Assembly (NCBI GenBank): GCA_034007295.1
Contig: JAVERC010000021.1
Coordinates: 1 to 57,172 of the forward strand
DNA length: 57,172 bases
Direction of reading: 5' to 3'
DNA from: JACKCP01 sp034007295
GTDB taxonomy: Bacteria; Desulfobacterota; Desulfobacteria; Desulfobacterales; JACKCP01
Shown: in pieces, positions 51,291 through 57,172 of the stretch
How positions within the stretch are numbered: position 1 is the first letter of the stretch
Layout of the letters: each line of letters opens with the position of its first letter
Program-made: the position numbers and the translations under genes
The notes under the pieces: model-generated
What the model was told of the DNA's origin: nothing
The model's database searches: none
Seen by the model: only the letters and a program-made list of their open reading frames with translations

Positions 51291-52639
51291 TAATTAAAGA
51301 AAATTATAAAAAAAATCCAAGATATCTTGCAGTATATCTTCTTACTCTTATCGAAACAAAGAATCTGATATTAGATTCACTTGTAAACGACCATGACAAT
51401 ACCATTAACCAAATGAATCCAAAGGATAAAAGTCTTTTTTTTAATATTTTATACGGAGTTTTAAGAAAACGTGGCAACCTTGATAAAATAATTGCAAGAA
51501 ATTCAGATAAAAATCTTAACAAAATTGATGTTCCAGTCCTAAATGCATTAAGAACTGGAATTTACCAGATGGTGTATTTAGAAAAAATACCTGTAAGTGC
51601 AGCAGTAAATACAAGTGTTGAGATTGTAAAGTCGGGTGGATTTAAAAGTGCTTCAGGATTTGTCAACGGAGTTTTAAGAAATTTTTCAAGGGACTTTGAC
51701 CGTCAGAAATATTTTAAATATGAAAAAAATTCAGCTGATTTTCCAAAATGGATGACAAAACGCTGGGAAAAAAGATTTGGCAAAAAAATTACTGAAGATT
51801 TATGTACTTTTTATAATGAAGTTCCACCAATAACATTAAGAGTCAATACAGTTAAAACCACAAAAAAAGATTTGTGCGAGCTTTTAGCCCCTGCTGCTGA
51901 AAATATATGGCAGGATATTTCAGGAAAAGATTCAATTTCAATTGTAAAACCAAAATTTCCTGTAAATAAGCTTCCGGGATTTAAAAAAGGTTTTTTTCAG
52001 GTACAGGACTCAGGGGCTCAATTTGTAACGACTCTTCTTGATCCTAAACCAGATGAAAATATAATGGATGCATGTGCAGGTTTTGGAGGAAAAACAGGCC
52101 ATATTGTTCAGCTTACAAAAGGAAAGGCAAAAATAACTGCTGCTGATTCAAATAAAGCAAAGCTTGAAGCCTTAAAGGAAGAAATGTTAAGACTTGGATT
52201 CAGCAACTCAGTAAAAACAACAGTTATTGATCTCACAAAGAGTTCTCAGAAAATTCAGTCAGGATATTTTGATAAAATTCTTATTGACGCTCCTTGCTCA
52301 GGACTTGGAGTTTTAAGAAGAAACCCTGATACAAAATGGAAAAGAACTGTAAAAGATATTCATGAATGTGCTAAAATCCAGAAAATTATTTTAAAAAACA
52401 CATCTTCTCTTTTAAAAAAAGGCGGTCTTCTGCTCTATTGTGTGTGCTCATTTGAACCTGAAGAAACAACAGAAGTAATAAACGAATTTCTTGAATTAAA
52501 CAAAGACTTTAAAAGAGTTGATTTAAGCTTAAAAAGCATTGAATTTATTGACGAAAACAAAGATGTTGCAATTTTCCCTCACACTTCAAATACAGACGGT
52601 TTTTTTGCATCACTTCTTGTAAAGGACAAAAAAATATAG
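51287..52639 (+). CDS. rsmB: 16S rRNA (cytosine-967) methyltransferase
   Basis: Methylates C967 of 16S rRNA; 450 residues. An N-terminal NusB-like RNA-binding domain (about 8-150, DKSLFFNILYGVLRKRGNLD) is followed by a SAM-binding methyltransferase domain: DACAGFGGKTGHI, DAPCSGLGVLRRNPDTKWKR with the catalytic PCS cysteine, and CSFEPEE for the second cysteine. The start overlaps fmt by four bases. Confidence 0.94.
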   Translation: MIIKENYKKNPRYLAVYLLTLIETKNLILDSLVNDHDNTINQMNPKDKSLFFNILYGVLRKRGNLDKIIARNSDKNLNKIDVPVLNALRTGIYQMVYLEKIPVSAAVNTSVEIVKSGGFKSASGFVNGVLRNFSRDFDRQKYFKYEKNSADFPKWMTKRWEKRFGKKITEDLCTFYNEVPPITLRVNTVKTTKKDLCELLAPAAENIWQDISGKDSISIVKPKFPVNKLPGFKKGFFQVQDSGAQFVTTLLDPKPDENIMDACAGFGGKTGHIVQLTKGKAKITAADSNKAKLEALKEEMLRLGFSNSVKTTVIDLTKSSQKIQSGYFDKILIDAPCSGLGVLRRNPDTKWKRTVKDIHECAKIQKIILKNTSSLLKKGGLLLYCVCSFEPEETTEVINEFLELNKDFKRVDLSLKSIEFIDENKDVAIFPHTSNTDGFFASLLVKDKKI

Positions 52640-52642
52640 ATT

Positions 52643-53662
52643 ATGATTTTTAAAGTAATCAGATTTTTTATTCTATTAGCAATCTTTACTATAATTACAG
52701 GAGTTTTTGCTTTTGTAACGATTCATTATCTGATTAAAAACCAGCCTGAAATAATTGTGCCTGATTTTACAGGAAAAGATGTGGAATACTGTACAAAACA
52801 AATTGAATCTGTTTCTCTTATACCTAGAATAAAAAGCTTTGAATTTAGTCAGGTGATTCCCTCAAACCATATAATTGCACAAATACCAAAGGCTGGTGAA
52901 ACAGTAAAAAAAGGACGAGATATCCATCTCACAATATCAAGAGGCAAAAAAACCGATTTAATGCCTTTTTTATATGGCAGACACATTGACGATGCAAAAA
53001 TCGAAATATTTAAAAGTGGACTTAAACTTGATCATATTTCCTACAGTCATCATGAAAAAATTTCTAAATATCATATAATTGCATCTTCCCCTTCCCAGGG
53101 AGTATTTACAAAGTCAGGAACAAAGGTTTCACTTCTTGTAAGCCTTGGCCAAAAACCAAAAGAATACATAATGCCTGACATTATAGGCATGACAATTGAA
53201 GAGGCTGAAAATGAAATAGCTAAAAAAAATCTTTTGATAGATAAAATTGAAACTATTTTTTCTCCAGACCATAAACAGTCTGTAATTTTATCCCAAACGC
53301 CTAGATATGGAGTCAGGGTAAAGGAAAAAGACAAGGTAAGTCTTGTAATAAACCACATGGATACCCCTTCAATAATTTCTCCTGTAATTGGTTCAAATAT
53401 GTTTTTTTACAAGCTTCCTCCCGGGGTTTTAAAATCTCATATTAAAACTGAACTTGAAATTTACAACAGAAAATTTGTTATCCATGAAGGGTATTTCAGT
53501 CCTGAAGAAAAAATTATAATTGCAGTTCCATTTGATCAGGATGCAGTTGTGACAATATTTAGAGACAAAGAGTTTGTTGAGGAAAAAACATTTAAAGCTT
53601 TTCAAAAAAACAGACAAAATAAATTTTTAACTGATTTTAATAACCTCCCTGGTTATTTTTAA
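52643..53662 (+). CDS. stand-alone PASTA domain protein
   Basis: 339 residues. A single membrane helix (about 5-28, IRFFILLAIFTIITGVFAFV) is followed by three PASTA domains at about 34-98, 101-165 and 168-235, and by a 100-residue C-terminal region without clear homology. PASTA domains usually sit on Ser/Thr kinases or penicillin-binding proteins and bind cell-wall fragments; no kinase or transpeptidase domain is attached here. It stands 3 bases behind rsmB and 19 before rpe, a context that I believe is common in deltaproteobacterial genomes. Confidence 0.85.
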   Translation: MIFKVIRFFILLAIFTIITGVFAFVTIHYLIKNQPEIIVPDFTGKDVEYCTKQIESVSLIPRIKSFEFSQVIPSNHIIAQIPKAGETVKKGRDIHLTISRGKKTDLMPFLYGRHIDDAKIEIFKSGLKLDHISYSHHEKISKYHIIASSPSQGVFTKSGTKVSLLVSLGQKPKEYIMPDIIGMTIEEAENEIAKKNLLIDKIETIFSPDHKQSVILSQTPRYGVRVKEKDKVSLVINHMDTPSIISPVIGSNMFFYKLPPGVLKSHIKTELEIYNRKFVIHEGYFSPEEKIIIAVPFDQDAVVTIFRDKEFVEEKTFKAFQKNRQNKFLTDFNNLPGYF

Positions 53663-53681
53663 AAATTTTAAGGAATTATTT

Positions 53682-54338
53682 ATGGATAAAATTATTGCTC
53701 CCTCAATTCTTTCTGCTGATTTTTCAATTCTTGGCAAAGAAATTTCAGAGGTTGAAAAAGCAGGTGCAGGCTGGATTCATATTGATGTAATGGACGGACA
53801 ATTTGTTCCAAATATAACCTATGGTTCAATTATTGTTAAAACCTGCAGAAAGCTAACAAAGATTCCATTAGATGTGCATCTTATGATAGAAAAACCTGAA
53901 AAGCATATTGAAGAATTTGCAAAAAGCGGTGCAGACTATATTTCTGTTCATGCTGAAACATGCCCACATCTCCACAGAGTTGTTCAGCAGATCAGGGAGC
54001 AGAATGTTAAGGCTGGAGTTGCCTTAAATCCATCAACAGACCCGGATGTTTTAAAATGGGTTATTGAAGAACTTGACTTTGTTCTTGTTATGAGTGTCAA
54101 CCCTGGTTTTGGCGGACAGAAATTCATAAAAAACTCCATAGAGAAAATAAAAATCATAAAAAAAATGATTGATGATAAAAACCTTAAAACAAAAATTCAG
54201 GTTGACGGGGGAGTAAATTCCAGCACAATTAAAGATATTTCCCTTGCAGGTACTGATATATTTGTTGCAGGTTCTGCAATTTTTGGCAAAGACAATTATA
54301 AAAAAGAAATTGATGAACTAAAACTTCTTGCAGGTTAA
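53682..54338 (+). CDS. rpe: ribulose-phosphate 3-epimerase
   Basis: Interconverts ribulose-5-phosphate and xylulose-5-phosphate; 218 residues, TIM barrel. Signatures are SILSADFSILGKEI, HIDVMDGQFVPNITYG, LDVHLMIEKPEK, MSVNPGFGGQKF and the phosphate site VDGGVN / VAGSAIFG. It is followed two bases later by aroQ. Confidence 0.95.
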   Translation: MDKIIAPSILSADFSILGKEISEVEKAGAGWIHIDVMDGQFVPNITYGSIIVKTCRKLTKIPLDVHLMIEKPEKHIEEFAKSGADYISVHAETCPHLHRVVQQIREQNVKAGVALNPSTDPDVLKWVIEELDFVLVMSVNPGFGGQKFIKNSIEKIKIIKKMIDDKNLKTKIQVDGGVNSSTIKDISLAGTDIFVAGSAIFGKDNYKKEIDELKLLAG

Positions 54339-54340
54339 TA

Positions 54341-54778
54341 ATGAAAAAAATTCTTGTAATAAACGGCCCGAATCTCAACATGCTTGGAAAAAGAGAGCCT
54401 GAAATTTACGGCTCTAAAACCCTTGATGAAATAAATACTGAGCTTTCACAAAAAGCTCTGGATCTTGGAATTGAAATTTCATTTTTCCAGTCAAACTCTG
54501 AAGGCGAAATTGTTTCAAAATTAAACCATGAATTTCAAAAAATTGACGGCCTGATTATAAATGCAGCAGCCTACACTCATACAAGCATTGCCATAAGAGA
54601 TGCTGTTTCCATGCACAAGATTCCGGTTTGTGAGGTTCATCTTTCAAATATTTATCAAAGGGAAGAATTCCGCCACAAGTCATATCTTTCAGATATTGCA
54701 GCCGGAGTTATCTGCGGTTTTGGGGATATGGTCTATTTTCTTGCTCTTCAGGCACTGGCACAAATAATTAAATCATGA
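54341..54778 (+). CDS. aroQ: type II 3-dehydroquinate dehydratase
   Basis: Third step of the shikimate pathway, 145 residues. The class II motifs are complete: INGPNLNMLGKREPEIYG (with the catalytic Tyr and Arg), NAAAYTHTSIAIRDA, and EVHLSNIYQREEFRHKS. It overlaps the TetR gene by four bases. Confidence 0.95.
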   Translation: MKKILVINGPNLNMLGKREPEIYGSKTLDEINTELSQKALDLGIEISFFQSNSEGEIVSKLNHEFQKIDGLIINAAAYTHTSIAIRDAVSMHKIPVCEVHLSNIYQREEFRHKSYLSDIAAGVICGFGDMVYFLALQALAQIIKS

Positions 54779-55407
54779 CCAAAAATACATTTTTAAACCT
54801 TCCTGATGAAAAAAGGGAAAAAATAATAGCTGTTTCTACAAATGAATTTGCTGCAAAAGGCTACAGGGGAGCAAGCATAAACTCCATTGTAAAAAAACTT
54901 AAAATTGCAAAAGGTTCAATTTTTTCTTATTTTGGAGACAAGGAAGGTCTTTTTTTACATATATTCAAGTTTGCAGTTGAAAAGGTAAAAGATTATTTAA
55001 GAGATGTAAGGGAAAATACAAAAGATCAAAATATTTTTGAAAGACTGAAAAAAATTCTTCAGGCAGGTGTTGATTTTACAGACAAACATCCAAATATTTA
55101 CAGAATTTATATTCGCATGCTTTTAAATTCAGATATTCCTTTAAGAGAAGATATGCAGAAATCAATAAGGGAATATGCCCATGAATTTTTATGCGAGCTT
55201 CTTTATGATGCAAAAGAAAAAAATGAAATAAGAAAAGATTTAGACATAAAAATTGCAGCCTTTACAATTGAAGCAGTTATGGACAGATTTTTACAGACAA
55301 GAATTCTTCCATTTTTAGATCCGGGAGCTGATATATATCTAGCGGACAAAAAAAAATGTGAAGAACTGATTGATGAAATAATTTCAATTTTAAAAAACGG
55401 TCTTTAA
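54775..55407 (+). CDS. TetR-family regulator
   Basis: 210 residues. The DNA-binding helix-turn-helix covers about 12-54 (KREKIIAVSTNEFAAKGYRG, then INSIVKKLKIAKGSIFSYFG), followed by a larger helical effector domain. It overlaps aroQ by four bases and precedes mqnB by one base, so it is transcribed with biosynthetic genes. This is unusual for a repressor and may mean it regulates a distant target. Confidence 0.87.
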   Translation: MTKNTFLNLPDEKREKIIAVSTNEFAAKGYRGASINSIVKKLKIAKGSIFSYFGDKEGLFLHIFKFAVEKVKDYLRDVRENTKDQNIFERLKKILQAGVDFTDKHPNIYRIYIRMLLNSDIPLREDMQKSIREYAHEFLCELLYDAKEKNEIRKDLDIKIAAFTIEAVMDRFLQTRILPFLDPGADIYLADKKKCEELIDEIISILKNGL

Positions 55408-55408
55408 A

Positions 55409-56131
55409 ATGTTTGGTAAAATTCTTATTGTTTCAGCTGTTTTTGATGAAATAAAATTTATTCTAAAGCATCTTGAAAAAGACGAATCAATAATCAAGAA
55501 TGCCATGATTATTGAAAAGGGAAAAATTGCAGGAAAAAATACAGACATTTTAGTGTCTGGTCCGGGCATTTTAAATTCAGTTCATTCTCTTACAGTTTAT
55601 CTTGAAAACAATGAAAAACCTGACCTGATTATTCAGACCGGGTGTGCCGGCGGTTTTATTCAAAAAAATATATCCCTTGGTGATATTGGAATTGCATCTA
55701 GTGAAACCTATCTTCACCTTGGAGTTGAAAATCCTCAAAACCGTATTATTCCCTCTCCACTGCCCTTTTCCCTTACAAAGGGAAGTTCAATCTCAAATAT
55801 TTTTAAAACCAATGAAAAAATAAACCTTGAAATTCTTGATATAATCAGAACAAAAACAGTCTACAATGCTGATATTTACCCTTTTCTGACTGTTTCAGAG
55901 GTTACTTCCACAAGAGAAAAAGCCAAGATTTTATTTGAAAATTATTGTGCAGGAATGGAAAACATGGAAGGTGCTGGTTCAGCATATGTATCTTTTTTAT
56001 ATGAAATTCCATTTATTGAAATAAGATCTGCAAGCAATGAAACAGGTGAAAGAAACAAATTTAAGTGGGATTTTCACAAGGCTTTTTCAAATTCGTGTGA
56101 CTGTGTTTTTAATATTTTGAAAAATATTTAA
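55409..56131 (+). CDS. mqnB: futalosine hydrolase
   Basis: Futalosine pathway of menaquinone synthesis: releases hypoxanthine from futalosine (MqnB); 240 residues of the nucleosidase fold. The diagnostic parts are the PGILNSVHSLTVYLENN segment, the TGCAGGF loop near 76-82, and the C-terminal motif GMENMEGAGSAY followed by EIRSASNETGERNKFKWD. It begins one base after the TetR stop. The gene implies that menaquinone is the likely electron carrier used by the complex I encoded earlier. Confidence 0.85.
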   Translation: MFGKILIVSAVFDEIKFILKHLEKDESIIKNAMIIEKGKIAGKNTDILVSGPGILNSVHSLTVYLENNEKPDLIIQTGCAGGFIQKNISLGDIGIASSETYLHLGVENPQNRIIPSPLPFSLTKGSSISNIFKTNEKINLEILDIIRTKTVYNADIYPFLTVSEVTSTREKAKILFENYCAGMENMEGAGSAYVSFLYEIPFIEIRSASNETGERNKFKWDFHKAFSNSCDCVFNILKNI

Positions 56132-56199
56132 TAAATACCTGTAATAAATCATTATTAGTAATTAGCATACTCACCGAGTATTGTATTTTTACTTTCAAT

Positions 56200-56228
56200 T
56201 TGACAAAATATTAAAATTTATTTATGAG
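56200..56228 (+). promoter_or_regulatory. sigma-70-like promoter before the wHTH gene
   Basis: TTGACA (56200-56205), a 17-base spacer, TATGAG (56223-56228). The -35 is perfect and the -10 is weak. It lies 33 bases ahead of the start codon at 56261. Confidence 0.45.
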
Positions 56229-56260
56229 TAATAATTATATACAAAAAATAAAAGATTTTT

Positions 56261-56809
56261 ATGAATAATATACTTTCAGGAATAATAACATCAAAGCTCA
56301 AAATAAAAATGATAATCAGATTCTTTATGAATCCTGAATCAAGTGCATATTTAAGAGAGCTTTCCAATGAGTTTGATGTTTCTTCCAATGCTGTAAGAAC
56401 AGAGCTTAACCAGTTCACAGAAAGCGGACTTATAAAATCTGAAAAAGACGGCAGGAAAGTTTTATATAAAGCAAATAAAAGCCACCCTCTTTTCCCTGAA
56501 CTTTCATCCATGACTAAAAAAGTAATGGGAATAGACAAAGTTATTGAAAGCATAATAACAAGGCTTGGCAAACTTGAACTTGCATATTTACTCGATGACT
56601 ATGCCATTGGAAAAGACAGCGGAATAATTGACCTTCTTCTTATTGGTAATATAGACAATTTTCATTTGCATGATTTGACCAAAAAAACTGAACGATATTT
56701 GAATCGAAAAATAAGACATCTGGTGCTTGAAAAAAATGAATTCGAAAAATTCAAAAACAAACTTGAAGAAAGACCGCATCTTTTGATCTGGCAGTCACCA
56801 GAAAACTAA
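56261..56809 (+). CDS. winged-helix protein with nucleotidyltransferase-like C-terminal half
   Basis: 182 residues. The first 70 form a MarR/ArsR-like winged helix (SSAYLRELSNEFDVSSNAVR, then ELNQFTESGLIKSEKDGRKV). The C-terminal half has a GIIDLLLIGNID segment at about 127-138 like the strand of small nucleotidyltransferase domains, but the usual GS motif is not seen as such (GKDSG precedes it). This type is found as a stand-alone DNA-binding protein, often near polysaccharide or toxin-antitoxin loci; the role here is unknown. Confidence 0.7.
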   Translation: MNNILSGIITSKLKIKMIIRFFMNPESSAYLRELSNEFDVSSNAVRTELNQFTESGLIKSEKDGRKVLYKANKSHPLFPELSSMTKKVMGIDKVIESIITRLGKLELAYLLDDYAIGKDSGIIDLLLIGNIDNFHLHDLTKKTERYLNRKIRHLVLEKNEFEKFKNKLEERPHLLIWQSPEN

Positions 56810-57084
56810 ATTTTATTATTTTTTCAATAAGTTACCTGTAAATGCAACTTAAAGAGCGGAGCTGTGCCTTAGCTATATAGAACCAAATCTACAGTCAAAA
56901 TCAAAGAATAATTATGTTAGTAAAAACAGTCCCATTATATTAAGGAAGTTAATATGTAGAATTTATTACAACGACAAATGGACTTATCTTGAAAAAACAC
57001 CGCTTGACAAATACCAATTTTATACTTCCCAAATAAATTATTGAACTTTTCTTCAGGAAATAAAATATCTAAAACGGACAAAAA

Positions 57085-57172
57085 ATGCCAAATAATCACG
57101 ACGATTTTTTTAAAAAACTATTTTCATACAAAGAACATGCAAGAGATTTTACAAAGGGATTTCTGCCTCAGG
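57085..57172 (+). CDS. Rpn/PD-(D/E)XK nuclease-family protein, 3' end cut
   Basis: Only the first 29 codons are in the window (from the ATG at 57085). The N-terminus NNHDDFFKKLFSYKEHARDF is the typical start of Rpn (YhgA-like) recombination-promoting nuclease or putative transposase proteins, whose consensus is HDxFFKxxF. It is not possible to tell whether the gene is complete. The 275 bases before it (56810-57084) are AT-rich without other features. Confidence 0.7.
   Translation, partial: MPNNHDDFFKKLFSYKEHARDFTKGFLPQ

Noticed and set aside
57004..57026. TTGACA and TATACT before the Rpn-like gene
   Set aside because: The spacer is only 11 bases, too short for a sigma-70 promoter.

Overview
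The window reads as a continuous stretch of chromosome from a low-GC, anaerobic, Gram-negative bacterium, most likely a sulfate-reducing Desulfobacterota of the Desulfobacterales type. The evidence is a complex I operon lacking the NADH module (no nuoE, nuoF or nuoG), a tungsten-type aldehyde:ferredoxin oxidoreductase, a futalosine-pathway (menaquinone) gene, an Mla outer-membrane lipid system, Lgt/PSD-type membrane enzymes and glyQ-glyS. The species is an inference; I could not search a database. No rRNA, tRNA, CRISPR array, prophage or complete insertion sequence was seen.

Layout. 1-2628 (+): end of an mla operon (mlaF partial, mlaD, mlaC, mlaA). 2812-16166 (-): one long operon running from nuoA to nuoN, then a glutaredoxin-like protein, a tiny protein, an HSL-type hydrolase and a conserved hypothetical. 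The complex I set carries two MrpD/NuoL-type antiporter subunits plus a 91-residue membrane protein where a single nuoL is expected. 16298-17638 (-): a KamA-type radical SAM protein with its own promoter. 18013-22206 (-): a TetR-headed operon (TetR, SCP2-like protein, iron alcohol dehydrogenase, AOR) with an operator-like palindrome at one end and a strong terminator at the other. 22454-23599 (-): a second TetR and an IscU-like protein.

23940-37896 (-): housekeeping blocks: thioesterase, ligA, nucleoside phosphorylase, small protein, glyS, glyQ; then GHMP kinase, recO, two SurA-like proteins and mfd. 38229-38881 (+): a small protein and an IHF-alpha gene. 39278-41220 (-): purine phosphoribosyltransferase and NCS2 purine permease. 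41522-45961 (+): an unusual three-gene cluster of an unrecognised 790-residue protein, a phosphatidylserine-decarboxylase-like protein and an Lgt-like membrane protein. This is the best candidate for an undescribed (lipid-related) system. 46389-46760 (+): a small secreted eight-cysteine protein behind a structured leader. 46848-48235 (-): stomatin/NfeD pair. 48432-56131 (+): ribF, then def-fmt-rsmB-PASTA protein-rpe-aroQ-TetR-mqnB, tightly packed. 56261 onward: a winged-helix/nucleotidyltransferase-like protein and the first 29 codons of an Rpn/PD-(D/E)XK protein.

A family of about 150-bp non-coding repeats with imperfect terminal inverted repeats (MITE-like) occurs at least five times, always between genes, including a head-to-tail tandem pair upstream of def and a copy that appears to supply the stop codon of a neighbouring gene.
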